Source: Arthrobacter_B sp038069765 (GTDB taxonomy: Bacteria; Actinomycetota; Actinomycetes; Actinomycetales; Micrococcaceae). Taken from it: a stretch of 64,000 bases of DNA. The position numbers and the translations under genes were made by a program. The DNA is taken from assembly GCF_038069765.1 (NCBI RefSeq), contig NZ_JBBPFS010000004.1:62001-126000 (forward strand), read 5' to 3'. Below are positions 8,320-17,610 of this stretch, piece by piece. The notes below the pieces were generated by a model. The model saw nothing but the letters and a program-made list of their open reading frames with translations. It was not told where the DNA came from and made no database searches. Position 1 is the first letter of the stretch, and each line of letters opens with the position of its first letter.

Positions 8320-8865
8320 ATGATCATTTGGCTCAACGGCGCCCACGGAGCGGGAAAGACGACGACGAGCACGCTCCTGCAGCAATTACTGCCCGACGCA
8401 CGCGTCTTCGACGCTGAGAAGGTCGGCGAGGTGCTCATGGACATCAAGCCGGGACTTCCTGCAACGGATAATTTCCAGCACTGGGAACCGTGGCGACCGC
8501 TCGTTGTCGAAACCGCTCGGCGCGTGCTCGAGTACACCGGAGGCACACTCGTGATGCCGATGACTGTCCTGGTCGAGAGCTATTGGCGGGAGATCAGCGG
8601 TGGTCTTGCCAAGCACGGCGTACCGGTCCAGCATTTCGTGCTCCACGCCGATCAGGCCACGCTTCGCGACCGGATACAGAACGACAAAGTCCTCGGCCCC
8701 TCGACGTTCCGCTTCGCCTACGTGGAGCCGTACGCCGAGGCAGCCCGTACCTGGCTCCACAAAGCAGCCGAGGTCATCGACACCACTGGCATCACGGCGG
8801 ACCAAGCCGCCCAGCAGATCGCAGATTCAATGCTTGGCCGGATTTCGAACCGGATCAACGGCTAG
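8320..8865 (+). CDS. TmrB-like P-loop ATPase
   Basis: 181 residues beginning MIIWLNGAHGAGKTTTS, the Walker A motif and N-terminus typical of TmrB, the tunicamycin-resistance ATP-binding protein of Bacillus, and of related small AAA-type kinases. The start at 8320 is chosen by that match; an in-frame ATG at 8284 adds twelve atypical residues. Neither has a strong RBS. The gene looks slightly lower in G+C than its neighbours, stands between a complete P-type ATPase and the orphan tail of another, and may have been acquired. Antibiotic resistance is unproven. Confidence 0.75.
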   Translation: MIIWLNGAHGAGKTTTSTLLQQLLPDARVFDAEKVGEVLMDIKPGLPATDNFQHWEPWRPLVVETARRVLEYTGGTLVMPMTVLVESYWREISGGLAKHGVPVQHFVLHADQATLRDRIQNDKVLGPSTFRFAYVEPYAEAARTWLHKAAEVIDTTGITADQAAQQIADSMLGRISNRING

Positions 8866-9171
8866 GTTCGGCCGCTGGGATTTTTTGAGAAACCACCCAC
8901 ACTCACAAGGCGATCCAAGTGCCCGTAAGCCGGCGCCCCGGTGAAACGCGCTGCTGCCCCTTCCCCTCTAGGGACATTGCCATGCCGATGCTGGCATCGA
9001 GGTTTGCATGTCCCTGCCCGCGAAAAATGCCCGGTGAAGGCGGCCCAAACGCTACAGCTGAACGCATGCAACTACATGTCAGCGTTGCCGCACGGGCGTG
9101 CACGAATGCGACCCTTTCCGTGCATGCTGATGCATCCCTAAAGACCAGGTGCCAGATCACCTATCTTCCGC
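8866..9171. other. 306-base stretch without a recognisable gene
   Basis: No reading frame here looks coding. The stretch carries a TTTTTT run at 8881-8886 and several GCATG/TGCATG words near 9064 and 9121, without clear hairpins. It separates the TmrB-like gene from the P-type ATPase remnant. Confidence 0.4.
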
Positions 9172-9255
9172 GGGGCGCTCGGCGGCGCGAAATCACCGGC
9201 GCCGGTGCCCTCCGTTCCTCCGGAGGCGCGGGACGTTCACGAAGCCCTTGCCTAA
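9172..9255 (+). pseudogene. orphan 3' tail of a second P-type ATPase
   Basis: Bases 9198-9255 align without gaps to the last 58 bases of the ATPase at 7979-8036: 46 identities, the first 21 all identical, and both end at an in-frame stop. Thirteen of the 18 encoded residues match (APVPSVPPE, then scattered). Weaker similarity extends back to about 9172 (GALGG against RALGG). The upstream body of this copy is absent, so it is a remnant of a duplicated or deleted gene. Confidence 0.75.
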
Positions 9256-9267
9256 AAAAGCCAGCAC

Positions 9268-10029
9268 CTAGAACTGGATACCGCGCGAGAGCCCGCCGTC
9301 CACGAGGAGGTTCGCGCCGGTTGTCCGGCTGGAAACCGGGCTGGAGAGGAACACGACGGCGTCGGCTACTTCCTGCGGGACCCCCATCCGGCCCGTCGGA
9401 TTGAGCGCCATCGACGCGGCGAAGAGTTCCGGGTTGTTTGCCTCGATGCTCTGCCACACCCCGCCGTCGTGATACGTGTTTCCGGGCGAAACGGTGTTGG
9501 CCCGGATCCCCTGGTCCGCCAGCTGGAAAGCCAGGCCGGACATGTACGCAATGAGCGCGGACTTCACCGTTCCGTAGGGGCCGGAGGTGAAGTCCACTTC
9601 CCGTCCGGAGACGCTGGAGATGGCAACGAGGGAGGGAGAGGAGCTGCCCCGAACATGCGGAATCGCTGCCTTCATGAGGCGTACGGTGCCCAGCAGATCC
9701 ACATCGAGGGAGGCCTGCCACCCTGCGTCGGAATCGTCGATGGCGAGGGCGCTGACGTTGCTGACCACCGCGTCGATTCCGCTAAAGCGTTCGGCCGCGC
9801 CCTCAACCCAGCGTGCCACCGCCGCAGCATTCCCCATGTCCACCGCCGTGCCCTCCACCAGCGGTCCCACGGCAGCCAGAACCTCCTCCGTCTCCGCCAC
9901 TTGGGAGGCGTTGCGGGCGCAGAAGGCCACGTTGGCGCCTTCCGCCAGGAAGGTTTCCACGATGGCCCGGCCAATCCCCCGCGTTCCTCCGGTCACCAGC
10001 GCGGTCTTTCCGGTCAGCTGCAGATCCAT
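9268..10029 (-). CDS. SDR family oxidoreductase
   Basis: 253-residue classical short-chain dehydrogenase. The NAD(P)-binding TGGTRGIG is at residues 14-21, Ser in VAISSVSG, and the catalytic Tyr-x3-Lys in YGTVK. The C-terminal substrate loop (NTYHDGGVWQSIEANNPELF) gives no clear substrate. It could form a transcription unit with the acetamidase behind it (same strand, 61-base gap filled by a tandem repeat). Confidence 0.88.
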   Translation of the reverse strand: MDLQLTGKTALVTGGTRGIGRAIVETFLAEGANVAFCARNASQVAETEEVLAAVGPLVEGTAVDMGNAAAVARWVEGAAERFSGIDAVVSNVSALAIDDSDAGWQASLDVDLLGTVRLMKAAIPHVRGSSSPSLVAISSVSGREVDFTSGPYGTVKSALIAYMSGLAFQLADQGIRANTVSPGNTYHDGGVWQSIEANNPELFAASMALNPTGRMGVPQEVADAVVFLSSPVSSRTTGANLLVDGGLSRGIQF

Positions 10030-10050
10030 GGTGATCCTTCCGGGTGAATG

Positions 10051-10110
10051 CTAAACGAGTTCGGTACTGGCTAGACGAGTTCGGTACTGGTTAGACGAGT
10101 TCGGTACTGC
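10051..10110. repeat. 20-bp tandem repeat, three copies, spanning a stop codon
   Basis: Three head-to-tail units (10051-10070, 10071-10090, 10091-10110), core ACGAGTTCGGTACTG, differing at one to three bases. The third unit is the last codons and stop of the acetamidase gene (Ser-Thr-Glu-Leu-Val-stop on the minus strand), so the gene's 3' end has been copied twice downstream. The 20-base period is not a multiple of three. Confidence 0.9.
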
Positions 10111-11092
10111 GGCGGCGAAGATCGGCGTGGAGACCCTCATAGGCGTCCGCCGGCGGAAACAGTGCCTTCCGTGCCTTGACTACCACGCTGTAGTTGGCGT
10201 CCACCGCGTTGGCAATGGGGGCAAGCGCGGTCTGGGTCAGCAACTGGTACGCATCCATCTGATGGAGCCCGAAAAGCTCACCAAACCAGCGAACCATCTC
10301 CACCTGCCCAATCCGCCAGGAGTCCTCCATGGGACGCGAGGAGCCAACCGCCATCCACTCCGTGTCGGTCTCCAGCCGCGGCCAGGCCGGGGCTCCGCCC
10401 TTAATCAGTTCCACGATGATCGTGGAATTCATCGCTCCCTCAACGGCGGTGCCGCAGGCTTCGCCCTCCCCCTGCCGGTAGTGTCCGTCACCGACGGAAA
10501 ACAAGGCACCCTCTTGGTTGACCCCGAGGTAGACCGTCGTTCCAGCCTTTACCTCCGGGGAATCCATGTTGCCGCCGAAGCGCTCCGGCACCAGCGAGGA
10601 GCGCACCTCTCCGCCCGGCGGCGCTACGCCCACGGTGCCGAGCATCGGTTCAAGGGGAAGCGCAATCTCAAAGTCTCCGAAGCGGGCCTGAAATCCCACC
10701 GTCTGCCGTACGGAGTCAACGTGGTAAATCCAGGTGGTGTCGGGCAGCGGATCCTGCAAAAACGCTGTCCGGTCGGTACTCGTCAGACCGCCGAAAAATG
10801 GAATAGTGGCCGACGCGCCGTAACTCCGGGCGGGAGAGAGCTCCACGATATGCAGGGCCAGCGTGTCCCCGGGCTCTGCCCCTTCAACATAAAAGGGTCC
10901 GGTCTGCGGATTCACAAAATTCAAATCGACTTTTTCACTGGACAGGTCCTCAACCGACGTCAAGGCATTGTTGAAGGCATCCTCGGACCATAATTTCAGC
11001 GCTGTTCCCGGTTTTATCCGCAGCACCGGAGCTGCTCCCCCGAAGGTATAGACAAGTTGTTCACGACTGGGCCTGTATTCGACGGTCTCCAT
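10091..11092 (-). CDS. acetamidase/formamidase family protein
   Basis: 333 residues matching the FmdA/AmdA family, which hydrolyses short-chain amides such as formamide or acetamide to ammonia and the acid. Family motifs: NPQTGPFYVEGAEPGDTLA, the FGGNMDSPEVKAGTTVYL region and the metal-site segment GDGHYRQGEGEACGTAVE. Cytosolic. The start follows no strong RBS but matches the family N-terminus. The substrate is not resolvable from sequence. The SDR gene follows it on the same strand. Confidence 0.9.
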   Translation of the reverse strand: METVEYRPSREQLVYTFGGAAPVLRIKPGTALKLWSEDAFNNALTSVEDLSSEKVDLNFVNPQTGPFYVEGAEPGDTLALHIVELSPARSYGASATIPFFGGLTSTDRTAFLQDPLPDTTWIYHVDSVRQTVGFQARFGDFEIALPLEPMLGTVGVAPPGGEVRSSLVPERFGGNMDSPEVKAGTTVYLGVNQEGALFSVGDGHYRQGEGEACGTAVEGAMNSTIIVELIKGGAPAWPRLETDTEWMAVGSSRPMEDSWRIGQVEMVRWFGELFGLHQMDAYQLLTQTALAPIANAVDANYSVVVKARKALFPPADAYEGLHADLRRRSTELV

Positions 11093-11269
11093 GCCCGGAT
11101 ACTATAGGCGCCGCTTTTCACAAACAACAGGTCTGGAGCGCCGCGAAAAAGCCCCTCCGACTGACCGGCAAACGCTTGCCCGTCCCTCCGGCTGCCGGCG
11201 GGAGGGATAATGGACACCGGTCCGGATCAGCCGCGGCCGGAGCTCAGATCTACCAGCTAGGGGACGTCC

Positions 11270-12265
11270 ATGACCTTGATCGACAACGGTGTGTATGTGG
11301 ACGGCAAGCGGCAACACACTCCGGACAACCTCGACGAGACCTTCGAATTGACGCGCACGTCCGGCGGGATGGCGTGGATTGGCCTGTACCGGCCCGACGA
11401 CGTTGAGCTGCTGGCAGTCGCCGAAGAATTCGGCCTGAACCTGCTGACCGTGGAGGATGCCCTGGCCGGACATCAGCGGGCCAAGCTGGAGCACTACGAT
11501 GACACCCTCTTTGCGGTGCTGCGCCCGGCCCGCTATCTCGATGAAGTGGAGCGCGTGGAGTTCGGCGAGCTGCACGTCTTTGTCGGTCCCAACTTTGTTG
11601 TCACCGTCCGGCACGCCGAATCCCCGGATCTTGGCCGCGTGCGCAAGCGGCTGGAACAGGAGCCGGACCTGCTGGCACTTGGCCCCCATGCCGTCCTCTA
11701 CGCCGTGATGGACCAGGTGGTGGATGAATACGCGCCGGTGGCCGCCGGGCTGGAGAACGACATCGACGAGATCGAGGACCAGCTCTTCGGCGGCGACGTC
11801 GAAGTGTCGCGCCGCATCTATGAACTTTCCCGCGAGGTTATCCAGTTCCAGCGGGCGCTCTCTCCGCTGGAAGGCGTGGTGGGAGCCCTGCAGCGCAACG
11901 CAGACCAGTTTGGTGTTCCCGCCGAGCTGCGGGACAACCTTGGGGACGTACTGGACCACGTGCTGCGGCTGATCGACCGGGTCAATGCTTACCGCGCCCT
12001 GCTGGAGAACGCCCTGAACCTGGCCTCCACGCTGGCCTCGAACCGGCTTGCCGAAACCAGCATTGAACAAAACGAGCAGGTCAAGCGCATTTCTTCCTGG
12101 GCCGCCATCCTCTTTGCCCCTACTCTGGTGGGAACCATCTACGGCATGAACTTTGAACACATGCCGGAGCTGGGCTTGGAATGGGGTTATCCGCTGGCAC
12201 TGGTGGCGATGGTGGTTATGGGTGTTGCCCTGTATGTCACATTCAAGCGGAACAAGTGGCTCTGA
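11270..12265 (+). CDS. corA: CorA-family magnesium/cobalt transporter
   Basis: 331 residues. Long cytosolic N-terminal domain with alpha-helical coiled segments, then two C-terminal transmembrane helices. The signature YGMNF lies at the end of the first helix, and the basic end KRNKW matches the family. Forms a pentameric channel for Mg2+ (also Co2+/Ni2+). Converges with the small membrane protein at 12269 with only three bases between stops. Confidence 0.93.
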   Translation: MTLIDNGVYVDGKRQHTPDNLDETFELTRTSGGMAWIGLYRPDDVELLAVAEEFGLNLLTVEDALAGHQRAKLEHYDDTLFAVLRPARYLDEVERVEFGELHVFVGPNFVVTVRHAESPDLGRVRKRLEQEPDLLALGPHAVLYAVMDQVVDEYAPVAAGLENDIDEIEDQLFGGDVEVSRRIYELSREVIQFQRALSPLEGVVGALQRNADQFGVPAELRDNLGDVLDHVLRLIDRVNAYRALLENALNLASTLASNRLAETSIEQNEQVKRISSWAAILFAPTLVGTIYGMNFEHMPELGLEWGYPLALVAMVVMGVALYVTFKRNKWL

Positions 12266-12268
12266 CGT

Positions 12269-12589
12269 TCAGCCTGCTGGCTCGCTGAAGTCCGTCTTTG
12301 CGGTATTCTCCATTGGTTTCGCGACCCTCACGGCATTGCGTTCAGTAACTGCTATGCCAGCGATGAAAACAGTGACGGCGAAATACAGGGGGATGAACCC
12401 CCCGAACCCGTCATCCTCCGGCATCCTCTGATTAGCCAGCAGGAACACCGCCGCCGCCACGGCTGCCCAGACGGCACTCCAAGTGAGCTTCACGGCCGTG
12501 CGTACGCCATGCCACATAGGAACTTTGCCGGTGACTCCGGTTTCCGTGCCATTTGCAGTCATACCCAGCCACGCGCCGACTTTACCCAT
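12269..12589 (-). CDS. small two-pass membrane protein, unknown function
   Basis: 106 residues with two strongly hydrophobic segments (WSAVWAAVAAAVFLLA and IPLYFAVTVFIAGIAV) and polar ends. The reading frame stays open upstream, but the ATG at 12589 has GGAG eleven bases before it, and the sequence upstream of it reads as non-coding. No family recognised. Confidence 0.6.
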   Translation of the reverse strand: MGKVGAWLGMTANGTETGVTGKVPMWHGVRTAVKLTWSAVWAAVAAAVFLLANQRMPEDDGFGGFIPLYFAVTVFIAGIAVTERNAVRVAKPMENTAKTDFSEPAG

Positions 12590-12720
12590 GTTTTGGATCA
12601 CTCCATTTCCGAATAATTCGTTGAACGTCGAAAGCTGCGGCCCTGCTATTCCCGGTTTCCACGCTCCCAGATCATCATCAAGGATCCAACTTATTCCGGC
12701 CCGCCCCCGGAATGCGACAA

Positions 12721-12750
12721 TTGACGGATCCCTTCCCGGTGGGGATAAGA
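12721..12750 (+). promoter_or_regulatory. candidate sigma-70 promoter for the META lipoprotein
   Basis: TTGACG (12721-12726), a 17-base spacer and GATAAG (12744-12749), with TACGAT a few bases further as an alternative -10. It lies 44 bases before the start codon. Sequence match only. Confidence 0.45.
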
Positions 12751-12793
12751 GATACGATCCGGGCATTCTCCCGCTGACAGGAAAAGGACGGCC

Positions 12794-13195
12794 ATGATGC
12801 GTTTTAGGACACCCGGCGGACGGCTGCTGCCGGCCGCCGCCCTCAGGCTGGCAGCGGCACTGCTGGTTGTCGCCGCCTTGGCTTCCTGCGCTGACAGTCC
12901 GGGCTCCGGGACGCCGTCGGTCGAAGGAACGTGGGGTGACACCGGCGATTCCAGTGCCCCCTCGCTGGACTTTGCATCCGACGGACGCGTTAGCGGAACC
13001 GACGGGTGCAACCGGCTGATGGGTCACTGGACGCAGGAGGGCGCGTCAGTGGCGCTTAAGGAGATGGCCTCCACCCTGATGGCGTGCCAGGATGTGGACA
13101 CGTGGCTCTCGGCAGCCGCCACCGCCGAGGTGGACGGTGACACGCTGGCATTGTTCAATTCGGACGGCGAACCGATCGGCACCCTCCGGCGCTAG
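12794..13195 (+). CDS. META-domain lipoprotein
   Basis: 133 residues. Signal peptide with basic N-terminus, hydrophobic core (LAAALLVVAALA) and lipobox LASC, so predicted to be lipid-anchored at Cys near residue 35. The mature part contains a META/HslJ-type segment: VEGTWGD, then LDFASDGRVSGTDGCNRLMGHW and LKEMASTLMACQD with the conserved paired Cys. Related proteins are linked to envelope stress. AGGA precedes the start. Its stop overlaps the end of the convergent alcohol dehydrogenase by four bases. Confidence 0.85.
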   Translation: MMRFRTPGGRLLPAAALRLAAALLVVAALASCADSPGSGTPSVEGTWGDTGDSSAPSLDFASDGRVSGTDGCNRLMGHWTQEGASVALKEMASTLMACQDVDTWLSAAATAEVDGDTLALFNSDGEPIGTLRR

Positions 13196-14313
13196 GGCTG
13201 GCCGGCCGGTTCATCGAAGTGGATGATCTGCCGCAGGGCACGCCCTTCAGCCAAATCGTCCATGGCCCGGTTGATATCCCCGAGCCCGATTCGGGACGAG
13301 ACCAGTTTTTCCACCGGCAGCCGGCCCTGACGCCACAAATCGGCAAAGACGGGAATATCCCGGGACGGAACGGCAGAGCCCAAATAGCTCCCGATGATCG
13401 TCCGGGCCTCCGCAACCAGTGTGAGCGGCGAAACCCGGGCCATGGCATCCGGTGCCGGCAAGCCCACGGTAATCGTGGTGCCGCCCGGCTCCGTCAGGGC
13501 GACGGCGGTCTCGAAGGCCCGGGCGTTCCCGGCCGCTTCCACCACCACGGGCGCCGTAATTGCTCCGGACTGCGCATCCGCCGGGCTGTAGGCAGCAGCA
13601 GCTCCCAGCGCCACGGCCTGGTCCAGTTTGTCAGGATTTGCATCGATGCCTATGACTTCGGCCCCCAGCGCCCGGGCTGTGAGCAGGGCGGCCATGCCGA
13701 CGCCGCCCAGGCCCACCACGATCAAGGTGTCCCCCGGCACCGGCTTGGCCAGGTTCAGTACGGCACCTCCGCCGGTCAGGACAGCACACCCCAGCAGGGC
13801 AGCAACCTCGGGTGGAACGTCCGCGTCCACCTTCACCACCGACCGCTGGTCAACGACGGCGTGGGTGGCGAAACCCGAGACGCCCAGGTGGTGCAGCACC
13901 TGGGCGTCTCCCCGGTGAAGCCGGACTCCTCCGGAGAGCAGAGTCCCCGCGGTGTTCGCCGCCGTCCCCTCGCTGCACGGCAGCAGGCCATTGGATTGGC
14001 AGCCCCGGCAGGACCCGCACCGTGGCAGGAATGTCATCACCACGCGGTCCCCGGGGACCAGGTCCAACACGTCGCCGCCCACGCTTTCCACGATGCCGGA
14101 GGCTTCGTGGCCCAGCAGCATGGGCACGGGCCGCACCCGGTCCCCGTTCACTACGGACAGATCCGAATGGCAGATTCCTGCGCACTCTATCCGGATAAGG
14201 ATTTCACCGCGCTCCGGGGCATCAAGTTCCACATCACAAACCGTGAGCGGCAGCGAGTCCGCGTACTTTGCGGATTTACCCACCTGTTCCAGAACTGCAC
14301 CCCGGATTTTCAT
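13192..14313 (-). CDS. zinc-dependent alcohol dehydrogenase
   Basis: 373-residue medium-chain dehydrogenase. Catalytic zinc ligands in AGICHSDLS and GHEASG; structural zinc Cys tetrad in RCGSCRGCQSNGLLPC; Rossmann motif VVGLGGVGMAAL. Longer than the 340-residue minimum and closest in shape to class III/aryl-alcohol-like enzymes, but the substrate is not clear. It lies downstream of the MHS transporter on the same strand (94-base gap), which may import a substrate. Confidence 0.9.
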   Translation of the reverse strand: MKIRGAVLEQVGKSAKYADSLPLTVCDVELDAPERGEILIRIECAGICHSDLSVVNGDRVRPVPMLLGHEASGIVESVGGDVLDLVPGDRVVMTFLPRCGSCRGCQSNGLLPCSEGTAANTAGTLLSGGVRLHRGDAQVLHHLGVSGFATHAVVDQRSVVKVDADVPPEVAALLGCAVLTGGGAVLNLAKPVPGDTLIVVGLGGVGMAALLTARALGAEVIGIDANPDKLDQAVALGAAAAYSPADAQSGAITAPVVVEAAGNARAFETAVALTEPGGTTITVGLPAPDAMARVSPLTLVAEARTIIGSYLGSAVPSRDIPVFADLWRQGRLPVEKLVSSRIGLGDINRAMDDLAEGRALRQIIHFDEPAGQP

Positions 14314-14407
14314 GCGCTCCGCCTCATCTGTTGACCGTTAGCTGGCTTCTTTCCTGCAATCTACCGGTTCCTCCCGAAGCCCTGCCTCAATTTCTCAGGC
14401 CCCGGGA

Positions 14408-15760
14408 TCAGGAGCGGCCCTGCGTCTGGACGTCTTCCACGTGCAGGTCCGCTCCCTTGGTTTCCCGAACCATGGAAACGGCAACAAAAGAGATGACGCA
14501 CAGCACCATGATGTAGATACCGATGGACGGGGACCAACCCGTCTCGTTGAGCAGCATCTGCGCGATGGTCGGGGCAAACGCGCCGCCGAGAATCGCGCCG
14601 AGCGCGTAACCGATGGAGACGCCGGAGTAGCGCACCCGTGCCGGGAACATCTCCGCGTACAGGGCCGACTGCGGACCGTAGGAGAGCCCCAACCCAATGG
14701 TGAGCACGAAGATGGATACCGCAAACAGCACGATGTTGGCAGTGTCGATGAGCAGGAACATCGGTACGGACCAGAGGAAGACCCACGCGTAGCCGATCTG
14801 GAACGTCTTGATGCGGCCAATCCGGTCGGAGAGTATCCCGCCGTACAACGTAAAGATCAGCCAGCCGAAGGAGCCCAGGGTGGTGGCGAGCAGGACTGAA
14901 GGCCGGTGCATGCCCAGCCCTCCGGCGTCGACCTTGCCCGTGGCATAGGAGGCGAAGAAAGCGATGACCAGGTAGCCCGCGGCGTTGTTGGCGATGAAGA
15001 TCAGGGCGCTCAGGATCACTTCGCGGGTGTTGTGCTTGAACAGCTGGGCCAGCGGTGCGGAGGACTCCTTCTTGCGTTCCTGGATTTCCTTGAAGACGGG
15101 ACTTTCCGAAACGGAACGGCGGATGAAATACCCGACGCCGATCAGCACCACGGAGAACAGGAACGGGATCCGCCAGCCCCAGGACAGGAACTGCTCCTCG
15201 CTGAGGGTGGTGCTCAGTACGTACATGACGAAGGTCGCCAGAATCATGCCGATGGGAACACCGATTTGGGGGTAGGCCCCAAAGAGCCCGCGCTTGTTAA
15301 CCGGTGCGTGTTCCACCGAAAGCAGGGCCGCACCGCCCCATTCTCCGCCGGCGGAGAAGCCCTGCAGGATGCGCAGCAGCACCAGCAGGATCGGAGCGGC
15401 AACGCCGATCTGAGCGTAGGTGGGAACCAGGCCGATCAGGGCCGTTGACGCGCCCATCATGAGCAGGGTGAAGACCAGCATTTTTTTCCGACCCAGCTTG
15501 TCGCCGAGGTGCCCGGCGACGACGGCGCCCAGCGGACGGAAGAGGAAACTGATACCGATGGTCGCAAAGGAGACCACCTGCCCCAGCGGCCCCTCGCTGA
15601 CGGGGCCGAAGTACAGGGTCGCCAGAACGAGGCCGGCAGCCTGGGCATAAATAAAGAAGTCGTACCACTCGATGGTCGTGCCGACCAGCGTTCCGGCGAG
15701 GACTTTCCGTTCCTCATGCGTCATGCGCCCGTGGGGCTTCGCTGCAGTGTTGTTGCTCAT
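14408..15760 (-). CDS. MHS-family MFS transporter
   Basis: 450 residues, twelve predicted helices, metabolite:H+ symporter subgroup. Signature segments: GTTIEWYDFFIY near the N-terminus, GHLGDKLGRKKML between helices 2 and 3, and RILQGFSAGGEWGGAALL. Relatives import dicarboxylates, shikimate, proline/betaine or aromatic acids; the substrate cannot be assigned. Co-directional with the alcohol dehydrogenase. Confidence 0.9.
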   Translation of the reverse strand: MSNNTAAKPHGRMTHEERKVLAGTLVGTTIEWYDFFIYAQAAGLVLATLYFGPVSEGPLGQVVSFATIGISFLFRPLGAVVAGHLGDKLGRKKMLVFTLLMMGASTALIGLVPTYAQIGVAAPILLVLLRILQGFSAGGEWGGAALLSVEHAPVNKRGLFGAYPQIGVPIGMILATFVMYVLSTTLSEEQFLSWGWRIPFLFSVVLIGVGYFIRRSVSESPVFKEIQERKKESSAPLAQLFKHNTREVILSALIFIANNAAGYLVIAFFASYATGKVDAGGLGMHRPSVLLATTLGSFGWLIFTLYGGILSDRIGRIKTFQIGYAWVFLWSVPMFLLIDTANIVLFAVSIFVLTIGLGLSYGPQSALYAEMFPARVRYSGVSIGYALGAILGGAFAPTIAQMLLNETGWSPSIGIYIMVLCVISFVAVSMVRETKGADLHVEDVQTQGRS

Positions 15761-16029
15761 GAAAACTCCGTTGTTGTCTGGGGGGTCAGCTGTGTGATCA
15801 GCGGGTGCGCAGGCAATAACTGAAAGAACGGTCGGTCACTGCCTGCGGTAAAAATACACCCAATGAGAGGTAGATCACAGAAGGCGACCCGAGATGCCCG
15901 TTTATGACGAAGACGGGCCGGGTAAATGAAGCGATGCTGCAACCGAGCCCGGGCTGGCCGGGCTGGGGGTTGGAAGGGCGGCAAAAGAGGTTCAGAATGG
16001 TTTTCGGTTTCTGACCTGCCTCATCCCGC

Positions 16030-17610
16030 ATGCCCATCCGCAGTCCCCACCGGACCCCATCCCATCCCCATCCCCCACCGAACGGCGCCTTCCCCTTGGA
16101 CACCATCAAACCGGGAACCCTTAAACCCTGGCCGGCCCTTTGGTCGCTCGTCATCGGCTTTTTCATGATTCTGGTGGATTCCACCATCGTGAATGTGGCC
16201 ACCCCGGCCATCATGGCCGACCTGAGCGCCGACATCGACAAGGTCATCTGGGTCATCAGCGCCTACCTCCTGGCCTACGCAGTGCCGCTGCTGGTCACCG
16301 GCAGGCTCGGCGACCGCTTCGGCCCCCGGCGCATCTACCTTGCGGGACTGGTGGTCTTCACCGGATCCAGCGCCTGGTGCGGCTTCGCCGACACTGTGGA
16401 CATGCTCATCCTGGCCCGGGTGGTGCAGGGCCTGGGCGCAGCACTGATGACGCCCCAAACGATGTCCGTCATCACCCGGATCTTCCCGCCGCAGAACCGC
16501 GGGACCGCTCTCGGGCTGTGGGGCGCGACGGCGGGCGTGGCCACTCTGGTGGGCCCGGTCCTGGGCGGCGTCCTCGTGGACAGCCTGGGCTGGGAATGGA
16601 TTTTCTTTATCAATGTTCCCGTGGGAGTTGTCGGGTTCATCCTGGCATTCCGCCTCGTGCCGAAGCTCCCCACAGCCGTGCACCGCTTCGATCTGCCGGG
16701 CGTCTTCCTCAGCGCTGCCGGGATGTTCTGCCTGGTGTTCGGCATCCAGGAAGGCGAATCGTACAACTGGGGCACGATTGCCGGTCCGCTGTCCGTGTGG
16801 TCACTGATCATTGCGGGCCTCGTCCTGCTGGCACTCTTTGTCCTCTGGCAGCAGGTGAACCGCAGCGAACCGCTCCTGCCGCTGAGCCTGTTCCGGGACC
16901 GCAACTTCTCACTCGCCAACGCTTCCATCACTGCGATGGGGTTCGCCATTACGGCATTCTCACTGCCGCTGATCCTCTATGCGCAGACCGTCCGCGGCCT
17001 CAGCCCCACCCAGGCGGCACTGCTGCTGACACCCATGGCGGTGCTTTCGGGCGTGCTGGCACCGCTGGCGGGCAAACTCGCCCAGCGGGGCAACCCGAAA
17101 TTCATGGCCGTCGCAGGTTTCGCAGCCCTGTCCGTATCCCTGTTCTGGCTCGGGAGCATCCTGACCCCGGATACGCCGTACTGGCTGCTGATGCTGCCCG
17201 TCGCACTCATGGGCCTGGCCAATTCCTGCATCTGGTCTCCAGTGTCCCTGACCGCCACCCGGAATCTTGCCCCCTACGTTGCCGGCGCCGGCTCCGGTGT
17301 CTACAACACCACCCGGCAGTTTGGCGCCGTTATCGGCAGCAGCGCGATTGCCGCCATGATGCAGTCCCGTCTTAGTGCACAACTGGGTGCCGACGCGGAC
17401 GGCGGACAGGCATCGGGCGGCGTCCTGCCGGAACCGCTGGCCGCCGGCTATGCAACAGCCATGGGCCAGTCCCTGTACCTGCCCGGCGTCGTGATTCTGA
17501 TCGGCCTGGCCACGGCTCTCTTTTACGCCCGCCCCGCCGCGGAAAAGGCCGCAGCCGGATCCTCCCCGGCAGCCACCCCCGGCACGGAGAAATCCTCCCG
17601 CGGGCAGTGA
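16030..17610 (+). CDS. DHA2-family (EmrB/QacA) MFS efflux transporter
   Basis: 526 residues, about fourteen helices. Motifs: LVDSTIVNVATPAI in helix 1, GRLGDRFGPRRIYLAG between helices 2 and 3, and GPVLGGVLVD in helix 5, typical of drug:H+ antiporters. The first 25 residues are Pro/His-rich and may not be translated; an in-frame TTG at 16096 is an alternative start, and neither has a clear RBS. Its last 88 bases overlap the convergent glycosyltransferase gene. Confidence 0.9.
   Translation: MPIRSPHRTPSHPHPPPNGAFPLDTIKPGTLKPWPALWSLVIGFFMILVDSTIVNVATPAIMADLSADIDKVIWVISAYLLAYAVPLLVTGRLGDRFGPRRIYLAGLVVFTGSSAWCGFADTVDMLILARVVQGLGAALMTPQTMSVITRIFPPQNRGTALGLWGATAGVATLVGPVLGGVLVDSLGWEWIFFINVPVGVVGFILAFRLVPKLPTAVHRFDLPGVFLSAAGMFCLVFGIQEGESYNWGTIAGPLSVWSLIIAGLVLLALFVLWQQVNRSEPLLPLSLFRDRNFSLANASITAMGFAITAFSLPLILYAQTVRGLSPTQAALLLTPMAVLSGVLAPLAGKLAQRGNPKFMAVAGFAALSVSLFWLGSILTPDTPYWLLMLPVALMGLANSCIWSPVSLTATRNLAPYVAGAGSGVYNTTRQFGAVIGSSAIAAMMQSRLSAQLGADADGGQASGGVLPEPLAAGYATAMGQSLYLPGVVILIGLATALFYARPAAEKAAAGSSPAATPGTEKSSRGQ

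Noticed and set aside
16040..16085. C-rich, CCCATCC-like repeats at the start of the DHA2 transporter
   Set aside because: Simple low-complexity sequence; no regular unit.
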